Assembly: GCF_002979865.1 (NCBI RefSeq)
Contig: NZ_PCPZ01000002.1
Location: 1 to 64,000 of the forward strand
DNA: 64,000 bases
From: Arthrobacter sp. MYb214
GTDB taxonomy: Bacteria > Actinomycetota > Actinomycetes > Actinomycetales > Micrococcaceae
Reading direction: 5' to 3'
Part shown: one piece after another, positions 37,113 to 46,621 of the stretch
How positions within the stretch are numbered: position 1 is the stretch's first letter
Layout: the number at the start of each line of letters is the position of its first letter
Position numbers and translations under genes: made by a program
Notes under the pieces: model-generated
Told to the model about the DNA's origin: nothing
Database searches by the model: none
The model's input: the letters and a program-made list of their open reading frames with translations, nothing else

Positions 37113-38654
37113 CTATCTAGCCTCGGACTGCTCCGCCTCGGCGTCTGCAATCTCCTGCTGGTAGTTCATTTCCAATTCAGGAACCTGCTCGAAGAGCGCT
37201 TCGACATCGAGGTCAGGGTTCTCGTCCTGGGTTTCAACTAGCTCAATGGCTTCCGCTTCCGACGCGACCGAAGGCAGCGAGCCGGGCAATGGCTTGCGAG
37301 CGGATTCGCGCAGGTAGCAGACCGCAACGAAACCCGCGACCGAGGTGCCCATAACCCAGAAGGCCGGAGCCAGGGAGGATTTGGTCAGGGTCACCAACGC
37401 CTGCATGATGAACGGCGCGAAGCCACCAAAGATGGCTACGGCGAAGTTGTACGAGATGCCCATGCCACCGTAACGCGAGGCGGTTGGGAACAGCGCTGGC
37501 AACGACGAAGCCAGATTGGCAACGTAGAAGACTACCGGGACTGCCAGCAGCGCAAGGCCAAGCAGGGTGGACCAGATCTGGCCATGCATCATGAACAGGA
37601 AGGCAGGGATAGCCAGGACGATGGCCGAAACCGAACCAATGAACAGGACCTTGCGACGGCCCACGCTATCGGAAAGCTTGCCCGCCAAGGGGATGCACAA
37701 GGACATGCCCACCAGGATCGGCAGGGTCAGCAGATTGCCGTGCACCGGATCGTATTCCAGCGTCTCGGTGAGGTAGGTAGGCATGTAGCTGGTCAGTGCG
37801 TAACCGGCGGTGTTGGCCGCCGATACCAGTACGAATCCGGTGAGCAATTCGCGCCAGTAGGTCTTCACCAGGTCGATGACGCCCTTCGGGGCATCGGCAG
37901 CGCTCCGTGCGTCCTCGCTAGCGCGGTTAGCGGCCTCCTGGGCTTCCTTGAAGGCTGGAGTGTCTTCGATCTTGGCGCGGAACCACAGTGCGATAACACC
38001 CAGTGGAAGGGCCACCAGGAATGGAATGCGCCATGCGAAGCCTTCCATGACGTCGTCGCTCAGGGTCAGCTGGAGGATGGAGACGAAGGCGGCACCCAGG
38101 GCGAAGCCCATGTAGGAACCTAGATCCAGCAGCGAGGCGAAGAATCCACGCCGCTTGTCCGGGGCGTATTCGGTAATGAACGTAGTAGCACCGGCGTACT
38201 CGCCGCCAGTGGAGAAGCCCTGGGCAAGCTTCAACACGACCAGGAGAATTGGTGCTGCTACACCCCATACCGAGTAATCCGGGAGGATTCCGATGCCAAA
38301 CGTGGCCGCTGCCATCATGAGCAGGGTGAAGACCAGAATCTTCTGGCGTCCGACTCGGTCACCCAGCTGGCCCAAAATCACGCCACCAAGCGGGCGGGCG
38401 ACGAAGGTGACAGCGAATACGCCTAGGCTGAACAGGGTTTGGATTGCAGGCTCGACGGTGTCGGGCATGAAGAGCTTGCCGATAATTACTGCAAGATAGC
38501 CGTAGACACCTACGTCGTACCATTCCATCAGATTGCCAACGACGGTACCGCCGATGGCTTTCTTGAGCATCGAATTATCGACGACGTTGACGTCTTCTAC
38601 CTTCAGGCGGCGTTTCCTCAGGAATCGCTGCTTCCGTGTGTTTTTTGCTTCCAT
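37113..38654 (-). CDS. MFS transporter, metabolite:H+ symporter (ProP-like)
   Basis: A 513-aa major-facilitator protein with 12 predicted helices. The NLMEWYDVGVYGYLA start of helix 1, RPLGGVILGQLGDRVGRQKIL loop and QGFSTGGEYAGATTFITEYAPDKRRGF are hallmarks of the MHS group that includes proline/betaine ProP and citrate/ketoglutarate permeases. The acidic C-terminus of about 45 residues (ELVETQDENPDLD...) resembles the ProP tail but I cannot confirm a coiled coil. Compatible solutes are the first substrate guess. GAGGAG precedes ATG 38654. Confidence 0.9.
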   Translation of the reverse strand: MEAKNTRKQRFLRKRRLKVEDVNVVDNSMLKKAIGGTVVGNLMEWYDVGVYGYLAVIIGKLFMPDTVEPAIQTLFSLGVFAVTFVARPLGGVILGQLGDRVGRQKILVFTLLMMAAATFGIGILPDYSVWGVAAPILLVVLKLAQGFSTGGEYAGATTFITEYAPDKRRGFFASLLDLGSYMGFALGAAFVSILQLTLSDDVMEGFAWRIPFLVALPLGVIALWFRAKIEDTPAFKEAQEAANRASEDARSAADAPKGVIDLVKTYWRELLTGFVLVSAANTAGYALTSYMPTYLTETLEYDPVHGNLLTLPILVGMSLCIPLAGKLSDSVGRRKVLFIGSVSAIVLAIPAFLFMMHGQIWSTLLGLALLAVPVVFYVANLASSLPALFPTASRYGGMGISYNFAVAIFGGFAPFIMQALVTLTKSSLAPAFWVMGTSVAGFVAVCYLRESARKPLPGSLPSVASEAEAIELVETQDENPDLDVEALFEQVPELEMNYQQEIADAEAEQSEAR

Positions 38655-39180
38655 AGTTTCACTCCTCATATCTTTCTTGATCTTGTCCCGGTGCCGGCGA
38701 CCATATTCATCCACAAGAATGAGGAGCGAAATAGCTGCTCCTTGAGCTGGTTGCGGTCGCCGTGTGACTCGTCGAAATCGATAGATTTCTACTCAAAAAT
38801 CCGGCGAAAAACCGGCATTGAGCGATGAAACGCTTAAGCGGACAATCATTAAGTTTACCAAAAATTGGATTAATTCCCTGATCGAGGGGCTCTCCAGGGG
38901 CGTATGCGTGCCCATGGGAGCAGTCGAATCCTGCGTGGACCTACCGCCGAATACCCACGGAAGCATGGGGCAAACGAGCCATTGGCCAAGTTGTGGATCG
39001 AGGTGCGCGAAAAGCCGAAATTGTGTCGAAGGACTCGGAGCGTCAGGGGTTGGAAAACAGCGAACCAACGCGAAAACGGTGCCCTTGAAGGTCCTGAATC
39101 CGGTGGCAAATGAGGGCTTCCGACGGTAAAAAACGCACGCTGTTCAGGAGCGGTTGGCGCTCAGTCCACAGGGCATAAAA
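38655..39180. other. Intergenic region between the ProP-like gene and a small minus-strand gene
   Basis: About 525 bp without a gene I can support. It holds the leftward promoter of the transporter and a small inverted repeat GAAATC/GATTTC at 38774-38789. The open frames here (for example 38818-39129, plus) lack ribosome sites and family features. Confidence 0.5.
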
Positions 39181-39215
39181 ATGCCCCAAGATTGCTGGTG
39201 GGCAGCTTGGGGCAT
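39181..39215 (-). terminator. Rho-independent terminator of the small minus-strand gene
   Basis: A 10-bp stem (ATGCCCCAAG with CTTGGGGCAT) is followed on the minus strand by TTTT, 15 bp beyond the stop codon. It supports the gene at 39230-39514 as real. Confidence 0.75.
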
Positions 39216-39229
39216 GTAGTCGAAGCAGG

Positions 39230-39514
39230 CTAGCCGCGGAGGCCGGCAGCAGCTTCAGTATCAACTCTCAGGAATGAAGAGCCGATGGCAGCGAACGCGC
39301 CCGGAATCAGGAGCATTCGGTGCTTCGGGTTATAGAAAATCTCTTCGAGCGGAGACGCCAGAACTCTGCGAATCTTTTCCAGGAGCCGGTCGTTTTCCAG
39401 GGACAGGCGTTCCTGTTCGGTTTCAATCACCACACGATCGTTGTTGATACTCACCGATGCACTCATCCAGTCATCATCGGGGGTACTGAGAGTCTCCGAT
39501 TTAATCAGGGACAC
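39230..39514 (-). CDS. Small hypothetical protein
   Basis: About 94 residues with an acidic, Ser-rich N-terminus, a helical middle (ERLSLENDRLLEKIRRVLASPLEEIFYNP) and a mildly hydrophobic C-terminus (LLIPGAFAAIGSSFLRV). I recognise no family. The GTG at 39514, with AAAGG upstream, was chosen; the frame extends to an ATG at 39616. It has its own terminator and lies alone between the ProP-like and SNF2 genes. Confidence 0.55.
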   Translation of the reverse strand: MSLIKSETLSTPDDDWMSASVSINNDRVVIETEQERLSLENDRLLEKIRRVLASPLEEIFYNPKHRMLLIPGAFAAIGSSFLRVDTEAAAGLRG

Positions 39515-39676
39515 GGTTATTACCGCCTTTGTCGTTCGTATCGCCCGGACGAGGATCCGTCTGGGCGCTTGTCCGATGAACGCACTATGTGTGGCGTAGC
39601 GCACATCATCGGTCACTTCGAATATACAGGGTTTTACTGAGCGCCGCCTGCTAATACGGCGGATTTAATCAACCTG

Positions 39677-42600
39677 TTACTCAAGCAGTCCTCGGATATC
39701 TTGGGCGGTCAAGGCCTTGGAGAATCCATCGGCTTCATCCATCACTGTCGAGATCAGCTTGCGTTTGCTTTCCTGCAGCGCCACAACCTTCTCTTCGATG
39801 GTGCCCTGCGAAATCATTCGGTACACCATCACCTGTCGCGTCTGGCCGATGCGGTGCGTACGGTCGATAGCCTGGGCTTCCACGGCTGGGTTCCACCATG
39901 GATCCAGCAAGAAGCAGTAGTCCGCTTCGGTCAGGTTCAGGCCGAAGCCGCCGGCCTTCAAGGAGATCAAGAACAGCGGCGCTTCGCCTTCCTTGAACTG
40001 CTCGATGACCTTGGCGCGGTTGCGGGTATTGCCGTCCAGGTAAACGAACTTCACGCCACGCTCGGTCAGCTTGTCGGCAAGCACTTTCAGATACGAGGTG
40101 AACTGGCTGAAGATCAGCGCACGGTGGCCTTCGCCCACCACATCATCGAGCTGGTCGAAGAGTGCTTCCAGCTTTGAACCAGGTACGTCCGACAGCGCTG
40201 GATCCACTAATGAAGGCTCCAGGGCCAGCATGCGCAGATGGGTCAGCGACTGGAAAATGGTGAAGCGGTTGCGATCCAGATCTTCAACCAGGTGCAAGAT
40301 TTTCTGGCGTTCGCGGTTCAGGTGGGTGTCGTAGACATGCTGGTGCTCTTCGGAAAGGCGCACCAGAAGCTGTTGCTCCTGCTTGGCCGGAAGATCCAGC
40401 ACCACGGATTCCTTGGTGCGGCGCAGCATGAATGGCTTGATGCGACGCTGCAGCAATGCAAGGGTGTCCTTGTCGCCCAGCACTTCGATGGGGCGGGCGA
40501 ATTGGCGATTAAAGCGTGTTGTGTTCAGGAACAATGCCGGAGCAACCAGCGACAGCAAAGCACCGAGCTCGGAAAGGTTGTTTTCCATCGGGGTGCCAGT
40601 GACGGCCAATTTGAAATTGGTCTGCAGGTTCACCGCGGTGCGGTGGGCCTTGGTGGATTTGTTCTTCACGAACTGCGCCTCATCGAGGATCAAGCCGGCA
40701 AAGCGCTGCGCCTCGTAAATCTCGTCGTTCAGACGCAACAGGGTATAGGTCGTGAGAATGACATCGTAATTCTCGGCCAGTTCCCTCAGCTGCCGTGGCG
40801 AAGGCAAGGTGCCCTCGACGCTGACTACCCGCAAGGATGGGGCGAACTTGTTGATTTCCATTTCCCAGTTGGAAACCACCGAGCTCGGGGCGACAACCAA
40901 GAACGGCAGACGGGTGCGCTGGGTTGCGGGCAGCTGAGCACATGCCTGCGGATCGGCCCAGAGCTTGTGGGCATGGAGAATCAGGGCAATCGTTTGCAAG
41001 GTCTTGCCCAAGCCCATGTCATCGGCGAGGATTCCGCCGAATCCGCCTTCGTACAGGCGAGAGAGCCAGTGGAACCCTTCAACCTGGTAAGGGCGCAATT
41101 GGGCGTTCAGCGTGTTCGGCACCTGCGCGTGGTGGGCTTCAGCGACCTTGAGCAGTGAACGCATGCGTGCGATAAACAAGTCCGCGCCGTCAATGCCTTC
41201 AGCCATCTCATCAAGTTCTTCGAACAATGAGATTTGGAAGACCGTAAGCTTCAGGTCTCCCTCCTTCGGCTTGTCATTCATTGCCTGCGCCTCGTCAACG
41301 AGCGCCTTGAGCTTGGCGAACATGGGGTGGTTCAACGAGAACCAAGTGTTATCCGGCAGGCGCAGCTTCATCTGGCCATTGCTCATGGCCTCGACGATCT
41401 GCGAGAAAGGAACCTCGTGGTTGCCCACGGTGATCAGCAAGCCAAGGTCCAGCCAGTCGGTCCGTTCATGATTCACGGCATTGATCTTCAGCTGAGGAAG
41501 TTCACGCAGCTGACGGAATTTCGGCCGGGTGCCCTTCTCAACCAGCTTGACTTCAGGAATGCGTTCCAGCGCGGGGAGGATCTCGGTGACGAAATCGATG
41601 GTGTCATCGCGGGCGTAGAACTTCGGCGACAAGTTGGGATTGCCGCTTTCTTCATGGACCAGGAAAACTTCATGCACTGCGGCCTGAAGCAGTTCCTCGG
41701 CCTCAAGGTCATACACTTCCTGGTCGCCAGGGATCCCCGGGTAGAGGATCTGGAAGTCCAGCGCGGCGGTGTCGTTCGGTTCGTTATTCTCGTTGAATTC
41801 GCGCTTGTAGACCACGGTCGCCTGCACATAGGGCGGTTTCAAAGCAGGCAATTCCAGCTCGTCGCTAACGCTACGCAGCTCGAAACGGCGGGCCAAACGC
41901 GGGTAGGAGGATTCAAAGAAATCGTTGATCTCCGGCCTAGGCACGGTGACCGGACGGCGGTCAACATACCAGCGGCGGTGCGCGTCAGGAATCGGCTCAA
42001 CACTTGGCGCGAGCCAAATCTCATCAGGCTGAGCCAACTGGGCATAGAAACCATGCTCGGCGATGACACCGCTTGGTGCCTCCGGATCGAGAATGAGATC
42101 CTGGTTTGCAATGTGCAGGACACCGTCCAATTGCAGCCGTTGCTCATCCAGGGAGGCCTGCATGCTGAAGCTGGCTGGAGCAACGATGCGCACGCGCTGC
42201 TCGGATCGGGTCGTGATCAGCGGAATTCCCAGCTCATCAGCTTGGTCAAGCAGTGGCCAGAGCAGCTCGGAAGCGTACTCGTCCAGGAACAGCCAGTCTT
42301 CATCCACCTTGAACTGCAGCTGGCTGTCGCTGCGCGCCATGGAGGCAAAGCGGGTAAACCAGTGGTGCTGCGCCCGCAGCAGGTTCCAGCCGTAGGTCTT
42401 GAAGCCCAGGGTGGTCCAGCGAAGCTGGCCACGAACCCAACGGCCTTCGGTGTTGCGAACCATTGGGCGCACTCCCAAGCGGAAGCGCTTATTGCGGGTC
42501 GGGTGCGGGATGGTTCCGGTCGGCATCCATTGTTGCTGCTGGGTGGCGTCCTTCGAATCGAAGAGCAGGAACTGAAGCGCCATCGGCACTACCGGATCGT

Positions 42601-43024
42601 GCTGCGAACCAAGCAGGCCATCGGCCGCGCCCGGCTCGGACTCTTCAAACCATGAATCGATTTGCTGCGACCAAACTGTGTTCGGCTTCTCTTCCCGGGC
42701 AGGCACGGGGCGTGGCTGGGAAGCGATCTTGTTGGAGACAATAGCCAGTGCCGCGATGTGCGAGCAGATGCCCGGTGCGTCGCAGGTGCACTCGCACGAT
42801 TCGATCTTCCACTCTCCACCGTCCATGAGGACCTGGATCATCGGGGAGTATTCTTCGCCAGAATCGGTGACGGTGCCTTCGATCTGGTGGGTGCTTTCGT
42901 CGAATTCCACGTCAACCACGGAATTTGCTTCTGCAGCCAGGTTCTTTCCATAGAAGAAAGGAACGTTGCCCAGAAAAGCCAATAAGTGGCGGGCATCAAT
43001 GGTTGGTGGAACAGATTCAATCAT
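39677..43024 (-). CDS. SWIM zinc-finger SNF2-family helicase
   Basis: A 1115-aa DNA translocase. The N-terminus holds a SWIM zinc finger (CxC at 79-81, CxH at 87-89, within CECTCDAPGICSH). A long middle region of unknown fold follows, then the SNF2 core: DDMGLGKTLQT, the LDEAQ box, VTGTPMENNL, and, in the second RecA lobe, SLKAGGFGLNLTEAD and WWNPAVEAQAIDRTHRIGQ. Bacterial members (RapA/HepA-like) probably remodel nucleoprotein complexes in repair or transcription; the exact role is open. It diverges from the LOG gene with an 86-bp gap. Confidence 0.93.
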   Translation of the reverse strand: MIESVPPTIDARHLLAFLGNVPFFYGKNLAAEANSVVDVEFDESTHQIEGTVTDSGEEYSPMIQVLMDGGEWKIESCECTCDAPGICSHIAALAIVSNKIASQPRPVPAREEKPNTVWSQQIDSWFEESEPGAADGLLGSQHDPVVPMALQFLLFDSKDATQQQQWMPTGTIPHPTRNKRFRLGVRPMVRNTEGRWVRGQLRWTTLGFKTYGWNLLRAQHHWFTRFASMARSDSQLQFKVDEDWLFLDEYASELLWPLLDQADELGIPLITTRSEQRVRIVAPASFSMQASLDEQRLQLDGVLHIANQDLILDPEAPSGVIAEHGFYAQLAQPDEIWLAPSVEPIPDAHRRWYVDRRPVTVPRPEINDFFESSYPRLARRFELRSVSDELELPALKPPYVQATVVYKREFNENNEPNDTAALDFQILYPGIPGDQEVYDLEAEELLQAAVHEVFLVHEESGNPNLSPKFYARDDTIDFVTEILPALERIPEVKLVEKGTRPKFRQLRELPQLKINAVNHERTDWLDLGLLITVGNHEVPFSQIVEAMSNGQMKLRLPDNTWFSLNHPMFAKLKALVDEAQAMNDKPKEGDLKLTVFQISLFEELDEMAEGIDGADLFIARMRSLLKVAEAHHAQVPNTLNAQLRPYQVEGFHWLSRLYEGGFGGILADDMGLGKTLQTIALILHAHKLWADPQACAQLPATQRTRLPFLVVAPSSVVSNWEMEINKFAPSLRVVSVEGTLPSPRQLRELAENYDVILTTYTLLRLNDEIYEAQRFAGLILDEAQFVKNKSTKAHRTAVNLQTNFKLAVTGTPMENNLSELGALLSLVAPALFLNTTRFNRQFARPIEVLGDKDTLALLQRRIKPFMLRRTKESVVLDLPAKQEQQLLVRLSEEHQHVYDTHLNRERQKILHLVEDLDRNRFTIFQSLTHLRMLALEPSLVDPALSDVPGSKLEALFDQLDDVVGEGHRALIFSQFTSYLKVLADKLTERGVKFVYLDGNTRNRAKVIEQFKEGEAPLFLISLKAGGFGLNLTEADYCFLLDPWWNPAVEAQAIDRTHRIGQTRQVMVYRMISQGTIEEKVVALQESKRKLISTVMDEADGFSKALTAQDIRGLLE

Positions 43025-43110
43025 CCTCTCATCGTTTCACGTTCCGGGCCTTCGCGAAAGTTGAAGGGCCTTTCTGTGAATAATCACTATCTATGACGTA
43101 GCGTTGACGC

Positions 43111-44301
43111 ATGTCCCAAGTGTGGCCCTACCTTCCAGCACGCGCAGTGAACATAACGACGCTCGTTGAATTCGACCGTCTCGCAGCCGAAGCGCTGGCT
43201 TCCCACCGCGCACGCGGAAAAGGCTGGCGAGTGCACCGTGTTGATCTGCGCGAACGGGATACCGTGCTGGAATCCTTGGATCTTTCCGAAGCGCTATTCA
43301 TCGATTGCCAGTATTCCGCGCAAGGAGCGCAGATCGTGCAAGCCACTGGCGGGCTGTGCATGAGCTCGGGGGAGGAGCTTCCCTTCGAGACGGTGGCTCG
43401 CGGCTTGTATTCGCCGCATGAGTTGTACTCGGGGATCCGGACGCAGACCTACGAGCAAGTGCCTGATGCGAAGATCTACGCGTACTCCCAGCAGCATGCA
43501 GCGGTGAATTCCGATAGCGATAGCAATGCGCTGGCAAGAACCCTGCATGATCACCACATTGGCCAGGCGCTGGTCTCGGCGGTGTACGAGGGCACGTTCA
43601 AGGAAACCCCGATTATCGGGGTGATGGGCGGGCATGCGATGAGCCGGGGCACTGCGCAGTATGCGCAAGCTTTGGAGCTTGGGCGCATGATTACCCGGGC
43701 CGGCTACGCGGTCGCCACCGGTGGAGGCCCCGGCGCAATGGAAGCCGCCAACGCCGGTGCGTGGCTGGCCGATTACGGACCAGAAGATGTCGCTACGGCA
43801 TTGCAGATGCTGGCCGAAGCGCCAGATGCGATCCATCAGCGCACCGGCTGGGCGAGAACTGCGTTGATGGTCAAGGAGCGTTTCCCGAGCCAGCGGCAGT
43901 CCCTGGGCGTGCCAACCTGGTTCTACGGCCATGAGCCGCCGAATCTGTTTGCCACCCAGATTGCCAAGTTCTTCACCAATTCCATTCGTGAAGCGATTCT
44001 GCTGGAGCAGTCCAACGGCGGGCTGGTAGTTCTGCCCGGGGCCGCTGGCACGGTGCAGGAAATCTTCCAGGATGCCTGCGAAAACTACTACGCTACCGGT
44101 GCTCGCGTGGTGCCGATGGTGCTGATCGGCAAGGACTATTGGACGAGGGATCTGCCTGCTTGGCCGCTGCTTCAGGCCCTGGCCAAGGACCGTGTCATGG
44201 AACAGAAGATTGCTCTGGTGGAAACCGCCGAAGAAGCGATGGAGTTCATCCAGAGCATGCAAACCCTGCGCCGGCGTACCCGGCGGCCGGAGAACAGCTA
44301 G
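43111..44301 (+). CDS. LOG-like Rossmann-fold nucleotide-binding protein
   Basis: A 396-aa protein with a C-terminal LOG/lysine-decarboxylase-like Rossmann domain. GVMGGHAMSRG near residue 171, ATGGGPGAMEAANAGA near 211 and VVLPGAAGTVQEIFQ near 309 follow the family order. The canonical PGGxGTxxE reads PGAAGTVQE here, an Ala for the second Gly. LOG enzymes hydrolyse nucleoside 5'-monophosphates (cytokinin activation); typical members are about 190 aa, so the ~165-residue N-terminal part is extra. Activity is uncertain. Confidence 0.85.
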   Translation: MSQVWPYLPARAVNITTLVEFDRLAAEALASHRARGKGWRVHRVDLRERDTVLESLDLSEALFIDCQYSAQGAQIVQATGGLCMSSGEELPFETVARGLYSPHELYSGIRTQTYEQVPDAKIYAYSQQHAAVNSDSDSNALARTLHDHHIGQALVSAVYEGTFKETPIIGVMGGHAMSRGTAQYAQALELGRMITRAGYAVATGGGPGAMEAANAGAWLADYGPEDVATALQMLAEAPDAIHQRTGWARTALMVKERFPSQRQSLGVPTWFYGHEPPNLFATQIAKFFTNSIREAILLEQSNGGLVVLPGAAGTVQEIFQDACENYYATGARVVPMVLIGKDYWTRDLPAWPLLQALAKDRVMEQKIALVETAEEAMEFIQSMQTLRRRTRRPENS

Positions 44302-44315
44302 AGCACGGCATGGAA

Positions 44316-44347
44316 AATGCCGGTAGAGCCAAAGCTGTACCGGCATT
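44316..44347. terminator. Terminator between convergent genes
   Basis: A 10-bp stem (AATGCCGGTA with TACCGGCATT) closes a 12-nt loop between the LOG and VIT1-type genes, 18 bp from both stop codons. Confidence 0.7.
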
Positions 44348-44364
44348 CGAATCGCAGCAGGCTG

Positions 44365-45468
44365 CTATCCGATGCTGACGTCGAAGATCAGGCCCAAGCA
44401 GTAGGTGATGGCCGCTGCGCCCCAGCCGATGGCTAGCTGGCGCAGGCCGCGCTTGAGCGGGGAGGCACCGGAAAGCAGTCCCACGATCCCTCCGGTGATC
44501 ATCAGGGCCACGCCTACCAGGACTACCGAGACGAGGATCGCGGTCATGCCGGAGAGCCCAAGGATATAAGGCAGGATCGGCACGACCGCGCCGGAAGCGA
44601 AAAGGATGAACGAGGTGGCCGCCGCGCCGGTGGCCGACCCCAGTTCCTGGTGCTCCTTCTCGAGTTCTTCGCCGCGGCCTTCCGGGTTCAACGAGAAGTC
44701 GGGGTTGCAATCGCAGGTGAACAGGCCCATGCGTTCTGCGGCCCGGTGCGCTGCATCTTCATCGCTCATTCCGCGGGCCTTGTAGATCAGCACCAGCTCG
44801 TTGGCGTCCAGATCGAGGTTCGGGGCGGCGGTCAGCGTGACCTGGGTTGGTCGCGAGGCGGTCAGCAGCTCGCGCTGGGAACGCACCGAGACGTACTCGC
44901 CAGCTGCCATGGACAGTGCGCCGGCCAGCAAACCGGCAACACCGGAGAACAGCACGAAGGTCGCTGAAACACCGGTCGCACCGATACCCATGATCAACGC
45001 CAGGTTGGAAACCAGCCCGTCGTTGGCGCCGAAGACCGCAGCGCGGAAGTTGCCCGAAAGGCGCGCACGGCCTGCTGTAGCCAGCGCCCGGACGACCTCT
45101 TCGTGGACCTGTTCGTCGGCCGCCATCTGCGCGGTGGCGTCCTTGTCGTCGCGGTAGGGCGAACTGCTTTCGGAGCGCTGGGCCATGGCCAGCACGAAGA
45201 CCGAACCGAAATGCAATGCCAGGAAACGCAGCATGGTGCGTCGCAGCGACGGGCGGACTTCCTTGAAATGCTCGCCGAGCAGGACGCGCCAGTGGGATTC
45301 GTGGCGGGCTTCCGCCTCTGCAAGGCCCAGCAGGATTTGCCGTTCTTGACCGGTTTTCTTTTCCGCGAGGGCCCTGTAGATGGAGCCTTCGGCGACTTCA
45401 TCTGCGAGATACTTGCGCCATCGCTGGATCTGCGCTTTGGTAGGTTCGGTTTCTGGGTGCTGTGGCAT
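44365..45468 (-). CDS. Ferritin-like/VIT1 fusion membrane protein (MbfA-like iron exporter)
   Basis: The 367-aa protein joins an N-terminal ferritin-like helical domain (about residues 10-135, with EVAEGSIYRALAEKK and EAEARHESHW giving Glu/His ligands) to a C-terminal VIT1/CCC1 transporter domain. The latter has AAVFGANDGLVSNLALIMG near 155, a metal-binding cytoplasmic loop with a CDCNPDF motif near 265, and about five membrane helices. This layout matches MbfA, which exports iron from the cytoplasm under excess iron or peroxide stress. ATG 45468 was chosen for its family-like start; the ribosome site is distant. Confidence 0.87.
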   Translation of the reverse strand: MPQHPETEPTKAQIQRWRKYLADEVAEGSIYRALAEKKTGQERQILLGLAEAEARHESHWRVLLGEHFKEVRPSLRRTMLRFLALHFGSVFVLAMAQRSESSSPYRDDKDATAQMAADEQVHEEVVRALATAGRARLSGNFRAAVFGANDGLVSNLALIMGIGATGVSATFVLFSGVAGLLAGALSMAAGEYVSVRSQRELLTASRPTQVTLTAAPNLDLDANELVLIYKARGMSDEDAAHRAAERMGLFTCDCNPDFSLNPEGRGEELEKEHQELGSATGAAATSFILFASGAVVPILPYILGLSGMTAILVSVVLVGVALMITGGIVGLLSGASPLKRGLRQLAIGWGAAAITYCLGLIFDVSIG

Positions 45469-45522
45469 CGCGACGATGACTCTCCTGGAACATGGATTTT
45501 CCAATGAAACCCGTGGATCGGA

Positions 45523-45789
45523 TCAACCACCCAGTTTAGTCAGGGCTCCTGCACTTGGGAATTTGGCAAGGCTAAAAGCAATTCTCTTGCCCGCGGGATT
45601 TCCGGATACCGGCAGCACCAGCTGCAATTCAGAAGTGGCCGGATCATAGGTCGGCCTGCGGGCGCAACGGGCAATGAGCCGTTCAAGCCTGAGCGGATCT
45701 GCAACGTAGCGGGTGCGCCAGCGCCCCTCGGCCTTGAATTGCACTTGGCCGGTCTGGCGGTCGATGACGGGCAGAATCGGATATGCCAT
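45523..45789 (-). CDS. Small hypothetical protein
   Basis: An 88-aa protein of unknown function (MAYPILPVIDRQTGQVQFKAE...). No membrane segment, signal or motif is visible; it is mildly basic and looks like a small beta-rich domain. The frame stays open for 125 codons upstream, partly inside the DinB gene, so ATG 45789 is a judgement. It lies downstream of the DinB gene on the same strand. Confidence 0.5.
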   Translation of the reverse strand: MAYPILPVIDRQTGQVQFKAEGRWRTRYVADPLRLERLIARCARRPTYDPATSELQLVLPVSGNPAGKRIAFSLAKFPSAGALTKLGG

Positions 45790-45985
45790 GGAGGTCAACT
45801 CTCTTGCGAGCTCTTGCCCGTGCACCTGTTGGTGCGCGGACCGCTTCCTCATCCGAACCACCCATGAACTTGGGGTTGGTGCGCGGCCAGTCGGAGCTTG
45901 GCGCCGCGTCTCGTGAAGCAACATTTCCGATGGTACCGCCGGTGGCAGGGCGCGGTGAAGTCCGAATGCGTAATATGACTGCGGC

Positions 45986-46573
45986 TCAGCTGCCCGGGGC
46001 AAAGGCATTGGCCAGTTGCTGCAGCTTCTCGCGTTGTTCGGCCCATTGTCCCGCGGTGTAGCCGGGCAGCAGATCCAGCTGCGCGGTCCAGCCAGCACGG
46101 CCATCGAGCTGCTCGCGAATAATATCCAGATGCCCTGCATGCCGGGAGGTCTCGGCGAGCGCATGGATGAGCAGGTGATCCAAGGTGGTTTTGCCAGCTG
46201 GCCCCCACCACGGTACCTCTACGGGGCAGTCCAGGGGCAGGTCGCTGATGGCTTCATCGGCGAAGGCGATGGCTTTCCGATACAGGCCGATCAGCTGTTG
46301 CGCATCCATATCTGCTGGCGGGAGGAAATCCGCGTCGGGATCATGCGGCGCAATGAATTCGCGAACGTAGCGGTCATCGGCCCTGCGCTTGAGGCAGGTG
46401 CCGAAATATTCGTATTCATTGATCGCCAAATGGTGCAGCACTCCCAGGATATGGGTGCCTGTGGGGGTGAGCGGAGTGCGTGCCAGGTGTTCGGCGAGGC
46501 CTTCTGCCTTGTAGATTGCATTCTCGCGCGCGTTGTTCAGGTACCCGCAGAGCTTGTCCTTGGTGCTGTCCAT
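45986..46573 (-). CDS. DinB family protein (DUF664)
   Basis: A 195-aa four-helix-bundle protein of the DinB/YfiT superfamily. His residues in LHHLAINEYEYF (about residue 47) and HAGHLDIIREQL (about residue 150) are the usual metal ligands. Members include thiol-dependent transferases that use mycothiol or bacillithiol; the activity here is unknown. It is divergent from the XRE-cupin regulator, with a palindrome between them. Confidence 0.85.
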   Translation of the reverse strand: MDSTKDKLCGYLNNARENAIYKAEGLAEHLARTPLTPTGTHILGVLHHLAINEYEYFGTCLKRRADDRYVREFIAPHDPDADFLPPADMDAQQLIGLYRKAIAFADEAISDLPLDCPVEVPWWGPAGKTTLDHLLIHALAETSRHAGHLDIIREQLDGRAGWTAQLDLLPGYTAGQWAEQREKLQQLANAFAPGS

Positions 46574-46621
46574 GAACAGAGTCTAGTGAGCGCTGCAGCC
46601 TCGCGGTAGAGGGCGCGGTGT

